Source of the DNA: an uncultured Lachnospiraceae bacterium
GTDB lineage: Bacteria > Bacillota > Clostridia > Lachnospirales > Lachnospiraceae
Direction of reading: 5' to 3'
Assembly (NCBI GenBank): GCA_947174985.1
Contig: CAMWLB010000018.1
Span: 1-18,762 of the forward strand
Length of the DNA stretch: 18,762 bases
Shown: piece by piece, positions 7,049 to 15,315 of the stretch
How positions within the stretch are numbered: position 1 is the stretch's first letter
Layout of the letters: every line of letters begins with the position of its first letter
Position numbers and translations under genes: made by a program
The notes under the pieces: generated by a model
Told to the model about the DNA's origin: nothing
What the model saw: only the letters and a program-made list of their open reading frames with translations
Database searches by the model: none

Positions 7049-7832
7049 TTAGCTGATATTAGGTGAAGCGGGGAGCACAGCCTTTTTTTGTTGCTTTTTC
7101 TCTATAATGAGAGGACACTTTGTAGAGATGCTTTCTTTTGTTATTATACATTTAGAGATATTTGCTTTATTGTCGGGAACCATGTACATAATGTTGAGCA
7201 TAACATTTTCGAGAATGGATATTAGTTCTCTTGCACCAGTTTTGTCGGATTGCCAGTTTTGCTATTTCTCTCAGTGCCTCTTCTTCATAAATGAGCTTAA
7301 CTCCATCTTTTTTGAAAAGAAGCTCATACTCTTTGGTTATGGCATCTTCTGGCTCTGTTAATACTTTTATTAACTCGTCTTCGTTCAGTTCAGCTAATGC
7401 ACATAATATAGGAAAACGGCCTACAAATTCGGGCATCATACCAAACTTCACAAGTGCATCAGTGGTAAGTTTTTCCTCTGATGTTTTGACATCTATTATC
7501 TCAAATGTATTGCTGCTTCCAAAACCAAGAGGATTTTTCTTATTACTGTCAAATAACCCCTCAAAGGCACCTCCACAGATGAAAAGAATATTGGAAGTAT
7601 CAACGATAACACTATTCCCCTGTGGATGCTTTTGACTGTCATTGAGTGTCACCGATAGTTCACATCCCTCGATTAATTTCAACAAACTGGATTGAAGCCC
7701 CTCACCAGATGGGTCTCTGGTAATACTTCTATTTCTTCCTATTCACGCAGTTTTATCTATTTCATCTATTTCATCTATAAAAACAACACCCCTTTGTGCA
7801 AGTTCAATATCGCCAGCGGCTTCAATCAAGTA
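7049..7832 (-). pseudogene. Broken clpX-like AAA+ unfoldase gene
   Basis: Read on the minus strand from about 7832, the fragments match the C-terminal two thirds of ClpX: LIEAAGDIELAQRG, Walker B FIDEID, the RSITRDPSGEGLQ segment, ILFICGGAFEGL, PEFVGRFPILCAL, then GARELISILENVML and ISKCIITKESI to a TAA at 7049. The zinc finger and Walker A are missing. There is an in-frame TGA at 7748-7750 just after the Walker B motif, an EID duplication from a 9-base repeat, one residue missing in the AAGDIEL segment, and a frameshift near 7247-7250, where a run of A is two short (AIRQ followed by NWCK instead of KTGAR). It cannot make a working unfoldase. It lies right behind the ABC permease gene and is probably a decayed second copy, not the housekeeping clpX. 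Confidence 0.88.
7752..7778 (-). repeat. Three 9-base tandem units inside the clpX remnant
   Basis: On the plus strand TTTATCTAT is followed by two exact copies of TTCATCTAT. The unit encodes the Asp-Glu-Ile residues of the Walker B region, so the protein reads DEIDEID where ClpX has DEID. Replication slippage is the simple explanation. Confidence 0.8.
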
Positions 7833-7912
7833 TAGGCAAAACTGCCCGTTGCCACAAGCAACGCAAATTAACATCTGGAATTGCCGGAGTTTCAATCGGA
7901 AACACAAATGTT

Positions 7913-8617
7913 TTATGCCCGTTTTCTTTGAACCATTTTTACAGAAAGCAGTGTACCGGCAATAAGGGCTACGAGTCCTACCGCAATAAGCAGGATACAG
8001 GAAGCCGGCTTGTGCTTAGAAAATATTTGCGTGAAAGCATTCAGAAATGCCTGCATATCACCATGATAGATAACTTTTTGTATAAAAAAGATAACGCCGC
8101 CAATCAGCAATGCTTCCAACAGCAGTAATATAACTTCTAACATTTCCCTGGACTCTACTTTTCCGATAAAAGCAGCCAGCAGCAGGTTTGCGCCACCGAC
8201 AAAACCAAGCATAATCAGGGCACAGATGATAAGCATCTGATATGGCTCGACAGCTTCCATCACAATACGCATTTCCTCAATCCGGTATGATGAAAATTGC
8301 TTTCCGATTAACATAAATACAATACTTATAATGGAAGGAACTGTCATAATCAAAAGGCAGGTCAAGCTTCGCCCTATGACATATTCCCATTTTTGAATCG
8401 GAAAGCAGCCATAAAAGAATTCCATATTTGATTTACCTTCCACGGCAAATATAGCGGATACCACAGCAGTTGAGCCTACAACAAAAAATCCCAACAGCAG
8501 CGGGGTAAGAAAAAATAAGCAGCCTATGCCGGCGATTAGCATGCTAAACGTCATAATTATCATTGATTTCCGGCATATTGCCATGTCCATTTTGATGATA
8601 TTGATTACACTTTTCAT
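7913..8617 (-). CDS. ABC-2 type transporter permease
   Basis: Integral membrane protein of 234 residues with about six hydrophobic segments (about 20-60 in two blocks, 83-105, 130-152, 163-182, 207-225). The overall layout, the GKSNMEFFYGCFPIQKWEYVIGR segment (in two parts NMEFFYGCFP and WEYVIGR) and the size resemble the ABC2_membrane_5 permeases that travel with YtrA-type regulators. It starts 2 bases after the ATPase stop, with GAGGAG inside the ATPase gene, so the two are translationally tied. The substrate is unknown; related systems respond to cell-envelope-active peptides. Confidence 0.88.
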   Translation of the reverse strand: MKSVINIIKMDMAICRKSMIIMTFSMLIAGIGCLFFLTPLLLGFFVVGSTAVVSAIFAVEGKSNMEFFYGCFPIQKWEYVIGRSLTCLLIMTVPSIISIVFMLIGKQFSSYRIEEMRIVMEAVEPYQMLIICALIMLGFVGGANLLLAAFIGKVESREMLEVILLLLEALLIGGVIFFIQKVIYHGDMQAFLNAFTQIFSKHKPASCILLIAVGLVALIAGTLLSVKMVQRKRA

Positions 8618-8619
8618 AA

Positions 8620-9456
8620 TCAGGCGCTCCTCTCTGCATAAATTAAAATATCGTCTATTTTTGCATTTTCCGTTTGAAACGCATCGGATGCTGTATACTT
8701 CTCTTTTAAAATCATAGCTTCAAAGCTATCTCCATATTTGCGCGTTCCAATCAAATTTTGCTCCAGTTCACCGGATACGTTTTTATAATTGCCCTTAATG
8801 ATTGCGTATTTTTCCATCAAGATATCTTTTTCCCCTGTGTAAAACAATTTTCCGCTGCTTAAGACGGTAACATAATCCGCAATCTTTTCTAAATCTGCAC
8901 TGATATGTGTGGAAAATAAAACACTGTTTTCGCCATCCTGGATATATTCCATAAGAATGTCCATTAACTCATCTCTTGCAACCGGGTCCAGTCCTGATGT
9001 GGGTTCATCCAGCAGCAAAAGCTTAGCCTTATGCGACAGCGCTACTGCAAGCTGTAATTTTACACCCATTCCGCGGCTTAACTCGCTGACTTTTTTCTTG
9101 GGCAGACGTCCAAATTTAGATAACAGCTTATAATAGGCATCCTTGCCCCAGTTTTCATAAAATGCGCCCGCATATTTTTCTACCTGTTCCAATGTAAATA
9201 TAGTCGGAAAGAATGGCTGGTCCACCACAACGCCCACGGTTTGTTTTACCTGCTTTTCACACCGGATATTGTCATAACCGTTTACCAGTATCTCGCCTTG
9301 AAAGTCCAGCATATTCATAATGCTTTTTATGGTAGTTGATTTTCCGGCGCCGTTTTTTCCCACAAGCCCCATGATAAATCCTTTTGGCAGTTGAAACGAA
9401 ATATGATCTAGTTCAAACCCGTTATACTTTTTGCATAAATTTGTTATGTCTAACAT
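8620..9456 (-). CDS. ABC transporter ATP-binding protein (YtrB-like)
   Basis: The 278-residue ATPase of a two-gene ABC exporter. Walker A is GKNGAGKST (33-41), the Q-loop is near VVVDQP (78-81), the signature is LSRGM (126-130, a variant of LSGGQ), Walker B is LLLLDEP (147-152) and the H-loop His is in FSTHIS (184). The last 70 residues are an accessory C-terminal part often seen in drug and peptide exporters. It begins 2 bases after the GntR gene with AGGAGG inside that gene. It acts at the inner face of the membrane with the downstream permease. Confidence 0.94.
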   Translation of the reverse strand: MLDITNLCKKYNGFELDHISFQLPKGFIMGLVGKNGAGKSTTIKSIMNMLDFQGEILVNGYDNIRCEKQVKQTVGVVVDQPFFPTIFTLEQVEKYAGAFYENWGKDAYYKLLSKFGRLPKKKVSELSRGMGVKLQLAVALSHKAKLLLLDEPTSGLDPVARDELMDILMEYIQDGENSVLFSTHISADLEKIADYVTVLSSGKLFYTGEKDILMEKYAIIKGNYKNVSGELEQNLIGTRKYGDSFEAMILKEKYTASDAFQTENAKIDDILIYAERSA

Positions 9457-9458
9457 TC

Positions 9459-9839
9459 TTAACGTTCCTCCTGTTTTAATAAGTTTTGTAATATTGCAAT
9501 CAAATCGGTTTCCTTTAACGCTGCTTTTTTTGAAATCAGAATTGCCTGGTCAAAATGAGACTCTATCTCTTCCAATAACTTTTCATATAAAATTTCATTG
9601 CTTCTTTCTGAAACATAATAGCCTTTTCCCTGTACCGCAAAAATATAACCTGCCGTTTCCAAATCGTTATATGCCTTTGTCGTTGTAATGACGCTGACTT
9701 TTAAATCCCTGGCAAGCCCTCTGATAGAGGGAAGACATTCCCCCTCCTTTATTTCACCGGACATAATGGCATCCAGTATCTGGTTTTTTATTTGGTCGTA
9801 AATCGGTACATTACTATTGTTTTTTATTACAATTACCAT
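9459..9839 (-). CDS. GntR-family repressor, YtrA subfamily
   Basis: A short regulator of 126 residues. The winged-helix domain covers about 10-75, with PIYDQIKNQILDAI, SGEIKEGECLPSIRGLA and the recognition helix VSVITTTKAYNDL. The effector part is reduced to about 45 residues, which marks the YtrA subfamily that normally controls the ABC genes next to it. AGGAGG stands 5 bases before the ATG. It is the first gene of the three-gene operon and probably represses it by the dyad over its own promoter. Confidence 0.93.
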   Translation of the reverse strand: MVIVIKNNSNVPIYDQIKNQILDAIMSGEIKEGECLPSIRGLARDLKVSVITTTKAYNDLETAGYIFAVQGKGYYVSERSNEILYEKLLEEIESHFDQAILISKKAALKETDLIAILQNLLKQEER

Positions 9840-9857
9840 TTGTGCCTCCTGTATATT

Positions 9858-9895
9858 ACTGTATATAATGTATCACATACAGTTGAGCTTGTAAA
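9858..9895 (-). promoter_or_regulatory. Promoter and likely YtrA-type operator of the ABC operon
   Basis: On the minus strand TTTACA (9890-9895) and TACATT (9867-9872, with an upstream TGA as extended -10) are 17 bases apart. A dyad ACTGTAT / ATACAGT with a 12-base centre (9858-9883) covers the -10 and spacer, the usual place for autorepression by GntR regulators. Confidence 0.7.
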
Positions 9896-9924
9896 CATAA
9901 AATGAATAAATCTCAAAAATGTTA

Positions 9925-9953
9925 TTGACATCTAAGAATTGTTAGCATATACT
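9925..9953 (+). promoter_or_regulatory. Strong promoter of the feo operon
   Basis: A perfect TTGACA (9925-9930), a 17-base spacer and TATACT (9948-9953), about 50 bases before the first feoA start. Confidence 0.88.
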
Positions 9954-9956
9954 AAC
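9941..9956 (+). promoter_or_regulatory. Likely iron-repressor operator over the feo promoter
   Basis: GTTAGCATATACTAAC is a nearly perfect 16-base dyad (TTAG-N6-CTAA core) lying on the -10 element. The core is the half-site type bound by DtxR/IdeR-family iron repressors. A second copy of the same core stands before feoB. Confidence 0.65.
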
Positions 9957-10003
9957 TATGAAAACAAAAGACTGCGGAAATGCGGGTGAGAGGAGAGATG
10001 AGT

Positions 10004-10216
10004 ATGCCCTTGTCAATGATAAAAGCAGGAGAACCGAGTGTCATTCGCAAAGTTGGCGGTAAGGAAGAGACGCGGAGGTTTTTAGAAAAGCTTGGCTTTG
10101 TGGTGGGCGGCGAGGTTACCGTAGTATCGGAAACGGTAGGTAATATGATAGTCAATATTAAGGATTCCCGTGTCGCCATCGGCAAAGATATGGCGAATAA
10201 AATTATAGTTGGATAA
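10004..10216 (+). CDS. feoA: FeoA-domain protein (first copy)
   Basis: A small SH3-like cytoplasmic protein of about 70 residues that supports FeoB in ferrous iron uptake. It begins MPLSMIKAGEPSVIRKVGG and ends VAIGKDMANKII, matching the FeoA beta-barrel pattern (KLGFVVGGEVTVV in the middle). The ATG at 10004 has AGAGGAG about 8 bases upstream; ATGs at 9998 and 9980 are less well placed. It is the first gene of the operon, 12 bases before the second feoA. Confidence 0.9.
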   Translation: MPLSMIKAGEPSVIRKVGGKEETRRFLEKLGFVVGGEVTVVSETVGNMIVNIKDSRVAIGKDMANKIIVG

Positions 10217-10228
10217 GAAGGAGAGAAC

Positions 10229-10450
10229 ATGAAGACATTAAGACAAATTTCATGCGGCGAGACCGTAAAAGTGACAAGGCTGAACGGAGAAGGTCCGGTT
10301 AAGAGGCGTATTATGGATATGGGAATTACCAAAGGCGTCGAAATTTATGTCCGGAAGGTAGCGCCCTTGGGTGATCCGGTGGAAATTACCGTAAGGGGTT
10401 ATGAGCTGTCTTTGCGCAAGGCGGACGCAGATATGATTGAGGTAGAATAA
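10229..10450 (+). CDS. feoA: FeoA-domain protein (second copy)
   Basis: A 73-residue FeoA protein starting MKTLRQISCGETVKV, with the family signature VKRRIMDMGITKGVEIYV and VEITVRGYELSLRKADA. AAGGAGAG stands before the ATG. Two non-identical FeoA proteins before FeoB are common in Clostridia. It probably acts at the cytoplasmic side of FeoB. Confidence 0.94.
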   Translation: MKTLRQISCGETVKVTRLNGEGPVKRRIMDMGITKGVEIYVRKVAPLGDPVEITVRGYELSLRKADADMIEVE

Positions 10451-10467
10451 TTTTTTTTGCACATAGG

Positions 10468-10481
10468 TTAGTTAAAACTAA
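10468..10481 (+). promoter_or_regulatory. Second TTAG-N6-CTAA dyad, between feoA and feoB
   Basis: TTAGTTAAAACTAA has the same TTAG-N6-CTAA core as the operator at the feo promoter, in the 92-base gap before feoB. A convincing promoter was not found there, so it may be a second operator acting from within the transcript region or control a weak internal promoter. Confidence 0.5.
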
Positions 10482-10542
10482 TGAAGGGGAGTTAAGACAA
10501 ACATAAATACAATGTTTGAAAAAGGAAGAAAAGAGGTAGGAT

Positions 10543-12732
10543 ATGTCGATTAAGATTGCATTAGCAGGCAACCCTAACTGCGGAAAAACAACACTTTTCA
10601 ATGCATTGACCGGCTCCAATCAGTTTGTAGGAAACTGGCCGGGCGTGACCGTTGAAAAGAAAGAGGGTAAACTGAAGGGGAACAAGGATGTTATCATCAT
10701 GGACCTTCCCGGGATTTATTCCCTTTCCCCGTACACACTGGAGGAGGTTGTTGCCAGAAATTATCTGATAGGGGAAAGACCGGACGCTATCTTAAATATT
10801 GTGGATGGCACCAACATTGAGAGAAATCTTTACCTGAGCACGCAGCTTATGGAGCTTGGGATTCCCGTGGTGATGGCAGTCAACATGATGGATATCGTGG
10901 AAAAAAACGGAGATAAGGTCAACATCGGAAAACTAAGCGAAAAGTTGGGATGCGAGGTTGTGGAAATTTCCGCGCTGAAAGGAACTGGTGTTGAGAAGGC
11001 TGCACAGAAGGCAGTCAATGTGGCAAAACAAAGGAAGGCAGCAACTGTGGTCCACAAATTTGCAGCCGAAGTGGAGGATGTTATAGCCGAAGTGGAGGAA
11101 AAGCTGGGAAGCGATATTCCCGAAGAGCAGAAGCGTTTCTTTGCCATCAAGCTGCTGGAGAAGGACGATAAGATTGCAGAGCAGATGAAGCAGGCTGTAG
11201 ATGTTTCCAAAGAGATTGAGAAGCTGGAAGCGGCTATGGATGATGATACGGAGAGCATTATCACCAACGAGAGATACCTCTATATTTCTTCCGTTATCAA
11301 GGACTGCTATACAAAGGGCAGAAAAGAAAAATTGACGGTTTCCGACAAAATTGATAAGATTGTGACAAACAGATGGCTGGCGTTGCCGATATTTGCGGTA
11401 GTTATGTTCATTGTGTATTACGTATCTGTTACAACAGTAGGCGGCTGGGCAACCGATTGGGCGAACGACGGTGTGTTTGGCGAGGGATGGAGTCTGTTTG
11501 GACTGGAAATTCCCGGTATTCCTGTGTTAATAGGAAATCTGCTTGAAACGATAGGCTGTGCCGACTGGCTTTCCGGCCTGATACTGGACGGTATTGTAGC
11601 CGGTGTGGGGGCTGTGCTTGGTTTCGTGCCGCAGATACTGATACTCTTTATCTTCCTTGCCTTTTTGGAAGCATGTGGATACATGGCGCGTGTGGCGTTT
11701 ATCATGGACAGAATTTTCCGCAGGTTTGGTCTTTCCGGTAAGTCCTTTATCCCTATGCTGATTGGAAGCGGATGTGGGGTACCCGGTATTATGGCGTCCC
11801 GTACCATTGAAAGTGACCGTGACAGGAAGATGACGGTTATGACGACCACCTTTATTCCCTGTAGTGCAAAGCTGCCGATCATTGCCTTGATTGCCGGTGC
11901 GCTTTTCGGCGGTGCATGGTGGGTGGCTCCCAGCGCTTACTTTATCGGTATTGCAGCGATAGTTTGCTCCGGTATTATCCTGAAAAAGACAAAGATGTTT
12001 GCCGGTGACCCTGCACCTTTTGTTATGGAGCTTCCGGCGTACCATCTTCCCACGGTAGGCAATGTGCTGAGGAGCATGTGGGAGCGCGGCTGGTCCTTCA
12101 TTAAGAAGGCCGGTACGATTATTCTGCTCTCTTCCATCGTTATATGGTTTACCACCTACTTCGGCTGGGTGGATGGACAGTTCAGGATGCTTGAGGACAT
12201 GGAAATCGACCACAGTATTTTAGCCGGTATCGGAAATATATTTGCATGGCTGTTTATTCCGCTTGGATGGGGCGGCTGGAAGTCCACAGTTGCAGCGATT
12301 ACCGGACTTGTGGCAAAAGAAAATGTAGTCAACACCTTTGGTATCCTCTTTGGTTTTGCGGAGGTTGCAGAGGACGGTTCCGAATTCTGGGGAACGCTTG
12401 CAGGCAGCATGACCGCGGTTGCAGCGTATTCCTTCATGGTATTCAACCTTCTGTGTGCTCCCTGTTTTGCGGCAATGGGCGCCATCAAGCGAGAGATGAA
12501 CAATGCAAAGTGGTTTTGGTTTGCAATCGGTTATCAGACACTTCTTGCATATGCTTCAGCGCTTTGTGTATATCAGGTTGGCACACTTATTTCAACAGGT
12601 GTGTTTGGAATCTGGACGGTGATTGCATTCCTGCTGGTTATCGGCTTTGTTTATCTGCTCTTCAGACCTTATCGGGAAAGCGATACATTGCGGATAGATA
12701 CGAAAAGACTGGTAAAAGTAAAAGCAAGATAA
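10543..12732 (+). CDS. feoB: Ferrous iron transporter FeoB
   Basis: A 729-residue inner-membrane Fe2+ transporter. The N-terminal GTPase shows G1 GNPNCGKTT (9-17), G3 DLPG (54-57), G4 NMMD (114-117) and a G5-like SALKGTG. A helical spacer domain (about 165-260) leads to the membrane part with two Gate repeats (first near FVPQILILFIFLAFLEACGYMARV, given here in parts FVPQILILF and LEACGYMARVAF; GSGCGVPGIMASR; second near KENVVNTFG). GAGGTAGGAT precedes the ATG. It is fed by two feoA genes and followed by a separate Cys-rich partner, so its own C terminus lacks a Cys tail. Confidence 0.97.
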   Translation: MSIKIALAGNPNCGKTTLFNALTGSNQFVGNWPGVTVEKKEGKLKGNKDVIIMDLPGIYSLSPYTLEEVVARNYLIGERPDAILNIVDGTNIERNLYLSTQLMELGIPVVMAVNMMDIVEKNGDKVNIGKLSEKLGCEVVEISALKGTGVEKAAQKAVNVAKQRKAATVVHKFAAEVEDVIAEVEEKLGSDIPEEQKRFFAIKLLEKDDKIAEQMKQAVDVSKEIEKLEAAMDDDTESIITNERYLYISSVIKDCYTKGRKEKLTVSDKIDKIVTNRWLALPIFAVVMFIVYYVSVTTVGGWATDWANDGVFGEGWSLFGLEIPGIPVLIGNLLETIGCADWLSGLILDGIVAGVGAVLGFVPQILILFIFLAFLEACGYMARVAFIMDRIFRRFGLSGKSFIPMLIGSGCGVPGIMASRTIESDRDRKMTVMTTTFIPCSAKLPIIALIAGALFGGAWWVAPSAYFIGIAAIVCSGIILKKTKMFAGDPAPFVMELPAYHLPTVGNVLRSMWERGWSFIKKAGTIILLSSIVIWFTTYFGWVDGQFRMLEDMEIDHSILAGIGNIFAWLFIPLGWGGWKSTVAAITGLVAKENVVNTFGILFGFAEVAEDGSEFWGTLAGSMTAVAAYSFMVFNLLCAPCFAAMGAIKREMNNAKWFWFAIGYQTLLAYASALCVYQVGTLISTGVFGIWTVIAFLLVIGFVYLLFRPYRESDTLRIDTKRLVKVKAR

Positions 12733-12808
12733 AGGCAGATTTCTGAAAGGTTTAACGGAAGGCTGCCGAAGATTTCAGACAGTGTTATGAAAGAAGGAGG
12801 CAGAATAT

Positions 12809-12949
12809 ATGGGAACAATTGCAGTACTGGCGGTTTTAGTAGGTATTGTGGCGTTGATAGTGAGAAATATGATTCGAAGCAGAAAGAACGGAAAGTCTCT
12901 GCCTTGTGGCTGTGACTGCGGCCATTGCGGCGGAAAATGCGGGCATTAA
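12809..12949 (+). CDS. FeoB-associated Cys-rich membrane protein
   Basis: A 46-residue protein with one membrane helix (about 3-18: GTIAVLAVLVGIVALIV), a basic stretch, and a tail PCGCDCGHCGGKCGH with five Cys and two His. This matches the FeoB-associated Cys-rich membrane protein family found behind feoB in Firmicutes. AAGGAGG stands 7 bases before the ATG. The Cys/His tail may bind iron at the cytoplasmic mouth of FeoB; the role is not settled. Confidence 0.93.
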   Translation: MGTIAVLAVLVGIVALIVRNMIRSRKNGKSLPCGCDCGHCGGKCGH

Positions 12950-12972
12950 AGCTTTTCCCACCAAAATTTAAC

Positions 12973-13001
12973 TTGACATAAGAAAAAATCCATCTGATAC
13001 T
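12973..13001 (+). promoter_or_regulatory. Promoter of the spermidine-synthase-like gene
   Basis: A perfect TTGACA (12973-12978), 17 bases, then GATACT (12996-13001), between the Cys-rich gene and the next start. It suggests transcription separate from feo. Confidence 0.6.
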
Positions 13002-13045
13002 ATAACTAATGCTGCCGACAGGCGGAATGGAAAAGGGGTATCAGG

Positions 13046-14662
13046 ATGGAAAACAGAAAAATCTTAAAAAATAAATACTATCTGTATATGACGGAATTTT
13101 TTGCAGGTATGTCCGTTATGGCAGTGGAGTTGGGAGCAAGCCGGCTGCTTGCTCCCTATTTCAGTTCCTCCCAGATTGTGTGGACCATCATCATCGGCAC
13201 GATTATGATAGCAATGGCGCTGGGGAATGTGTGGGGCGGAAAAAGTGCGGACAAGAATCCGAATCCCGACAAGCTCTATATGCGGATTATCATTGCTGCA
13301 GTGTGGATAGCGGCGATTCCTTTTCTGGGAAAATATGTGATTCTTGCCATATCGGGTGTGCTGATACTGGCTGTAAACAATAATTTTCTAATCTGGGCGG
13401 CCTTTCTTGCCTGCATGGTTATCTTTGTATTTCCCTTGTTTTTATTGGGAACCGTGACGCCCTCTCTTGCAAAGTATACGGTGGGCAGTCTGGACGACAG
13501 CGGCAAAACGGTGGGTACGCTGGGTGCGTTCAATACCATCGGCAGTATTATCGGTACCTTTGTCCCCACCTTCGTTACCATTCCGGCGGTGGGAACTGCC
13601 ATTACCTTTCTTCTGTTTTCCGGTATTCTGCTGCTTTTGGGGCTGGTCTATTTTATCAGCACAAAGTTCGGGGATTCCCGTAGGCAGAAAATTTCCTGTG
13701 TTGTGGGGATTATACTGTTTGTGCTCTGCTGTGTGTTCGGAGCAGGCAGCCGGTTTGCCTTCTGGGAGAGCGGTCTTTTGTTTGAAGGAGAGTCCATTTA
13801 CAATTACCTGCAGGTGAAGGAGGACGAGGACAGCGTGGTTCTGTCCACCAATGTGCTCTTTGGCGTGCAGTCCATTATGAAAAAGGATGAGTCTTTGACG
13901 GGCATGTACTATGATTATGCGCTGGCGGCTCCGGTTATGGCGGGGCTGGCGGAGAAGGAGGATGCCAAAGTGTTGGTGCTTGGTATGGGGACAGGCACTT
14001 TTGCAAAGCAGTGCAGGCAGTATTTTGGCAGTGTTTCGATAGAGGGAGTGGAAATCGACCAGAAGATTACGGACTTGGCGTGGGAATATTTTGCACTGCC
14101 GGAGGATATCAAGGTAACAACCTACGATGGCAGGGCTTATCTGAATGCGATAGATGAGACTTATGATGTGATTATGGTGGACGCCTATCAGGATATCACC
14201 ATTCCTTTCCAGATGTCTTCTGTGGAATTTTTTACTCTAGTAAAAGAGCATCTTGCAGAGGATGGCGTCATGGTGGTGAATATGAATATGCACACGGACA
14301 AGGAGGGCAATATCAATCAGCAGTTGTCCGACACCATAGCTAGTGTGTTTGACAGCGTCTATACCGTAAATGTAGCAGGTTCCACCAACAGAGAGCTTTT
14401 TGCTGCGGGAAGCCCCGAAATCATAGAAGGTCTTAAGGAGGAGGCGCTTAAGCTGGAGAACGCAGAACTGCGGAATATGATGGTGTGGGCAGCGGAGCGC
14501 ATGACGGTATATGAAAAAGGCGATTACTTGCTGACGGACGATAAGGCGGCAGTAGAGCTCTTGGGGATGCAGGTAATAGACGAGTTGATTCGCGATGAAC
14601 TCGGCTATTACAAGACAATCTTTAAAGAACGGGGAATCAGCGGGCTGCTGGAGAGTATGTAG
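13046..14662 (+). CDS. Fused membrane / spermidine synthase-like protein
   Basis: A 538-residue protein in two parts. Residues 10-235 form seven or so membrane helices related to the transporter-like half of fused MFS/spermidine synthases (FFAGMSVMAVELGASRLLAPYF is the family opening, in parts MAVELGASRLLAPYF; GSIIGTFVPTF). Residues 250-500 form a Rossmann-type SAM/dcSAM-binding domain: VLGMGTGTF (311-319), VEID (335-338), DGRAYL (361-366) and DVIMVDAYQ with Asp379. Whether it makes a polyamine or methylates something is unknown. GGGG and a short spacing precede the ATG. Confidence 0.9.
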   Translation: MENRKILKNKYYLYMTEFFAGMSVMAVELGASRLLAPYFSSSQIVWTIIIGTIMIAMALGNVWGGKSADKNPNPDKLYMRIIIAAVWIAAIPFLGKYVILAISGVLILAVNNNFLIWAAFLACMVIFVFPLFLLGTVTPSLAKYTVGSLDDSGKTVGTLGAFNTIGSIIGTFVPTFVTIPAVGTAITFLLFSGILLLLGLVYFISTKFGDSRRQKISCVVGIILFVLCCVFGAGSRFAFWESGLLFEGESIYNYLQVKEDEDSVVLSTNVLFGVQSIMKKDESLTGMYYDYALAAPVMAGLAEKEDAKVLVLGMGTGTFAKQCRQYFGSVSIEGVEIDQKITDLAWEYFALPEDIKVTTYDGRAYLNAIDETYDVIMVDAYQDITIPFQMSSVEFFTLVKEHLAEDGVMVVNMNMHTDKEGNINQQLSDTIASVFDSVYTVNVAGSTNRELFAAGSPEIIEGLKEEALKLENAELRNMMVWAAERMTVYEKGDYLLTDDKAAVELLGMQVIDELIRDELGYYKTIFKERGISGLLESM

Positions 14663-14699
14663 CCGGTGACATTCAAAAGGTCAATAAGTTAAAAACTTT

Positions 14700-15008
14700 C
14701 TATGTTCTTATGCTGCTTATCAGGTGAAGCAGGGCTTCTTTTTGCGGTTTTGATAATGTACTCCATTTTGAAAAGAGTACACGTTGCTCGTCTGTCATTT
14801 CTGCAGTTGCAGTTCCGTCTGAAAAAAATTGTGCTAAAGTGATACCAAATGCTTTACATAACGCCTCTAAGGTCGGAAGTGTCGGCGCGTTATTACGGTT
14901 AAACATATTTGTAACTGTGGAATGTGAGAGATGGGCCTCCTTCGCCAATCGATAATCTGTCCATCCCCGTTCGGCCATCAACCGCCGTATCTGTTTTTGT
15001 ATATCCAT
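14700..15008 (-). CDS. XRE-family helix-turn-helix regulator
   Basis: A 102-residue protein with an N-terminal Cro/C1-type HTH (RRLMAERGWTDYRLAKEAHL, then STVTNMFNRNNAPTLPTLEALCKAFGI, the second helix pair split here as STVTNMFNRNNAP and TLEALCKAFGI) and a short helical tail after about 65. AGGAGG stands 6 bases before the ATG. It converges on the upstream spermidine-synthase-like gene with a 37-base gap and no clear terminator. Its targets are unknown. Confidence 0.92.
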   Translation of the reverse strand: MDIQKQIRRLMAERGWTDYRLAKEAHLSHSTVTNMFNRNNAPTLPTLEALCKAFGITLAQFFSDGTATAEMTDEQRVLFSKWSTLSKPQKEALLHLISSIRT

Positions 15009-15031
15009 AAATCTGCCTCCTATTTGTATCC

Positions 15032-15040
15032 ATTATAGCA
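15032..15040 (-). promoter_or_regulatory. Extended -10 promoter of the XRE gene
   Basis: TGCTATAAT on the minus strand, 23 bases before the start codon; the -35 is weak. Confidence 0.6.
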
Positions 15041-15208
15041 CCCAAAATGGTAGCAAAGTAGTATAAATCAGTAGACACAATGTTTCTCAAAAGAGACATA
15101 CGGAAAGATAAGAGAATTACTGATATTGCAAGGATTTTGGCGGTGGCAGACCGGTGCAAGGAGAGATAATAAAGAGTATTTTTTAGTGATTTTAGCTTTA
15201 TGGATAAT

Positions 15209-15237
15209 TTGAAAACCGATAAAGATCATGCTAGAAT
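15209..15237 (+). promoter_or_regulatory. Promoter of the AMP-binding fragment gene
   Basis: TTGAAA (15209-15214), 17 bases, TAGAAT (15232-15237) with an upstream TGC (extended -10). The leader would be about 70 bases. Confidence 0.7.
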
Positions 15238-15315
15238 ATGCGAAAACAGAGGACAGTAAAGGAATGGCGACAAGCAAATGCAAAATGCGTTTAAGAGTCA
15301 TCCAAGGGAGTAGTC

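Larger units (their letters stand above)
15009..15315. other. Intergenic stretch with divergent promoters
   Basis: It contains the promoter of the XRE gene (minus) and of the AMP-binding fragment (plus). A 29-codon frame (15080-15169, MFLKRDIRKDKRITDIARIL at its start) has no ribosome site and is not called as a gene; it could be a remnant. Nothing else was recognised. Confidence 0.6.

Noticed and set aside
7167..7685. 172-codon frame taken as an intact gene
   Set aside because: It is only the middle of the clpX remnant: the natural ClpX end continues in another frame past the frameshift, and ClpX-like sequence also continues upstream of its first ATG across a stop.
7752..7778. Tandem TTCATCTAT units as a CRISPR-like or regulatory array
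   Set aside because: Only three short units, inside a coding remnant and in frame; slippage explains them.
11527..12213. 228-codon minus-strand frame inside feoB
   Set aside because: Antisense shadow of feoB with low-complexity His/Thr/Lys-rich composition.
15080..15169. 29-codon plus-strand ORF
   Set aside because: No ribosome site and no recognisable family; noted only as content of the intergenic stretch.
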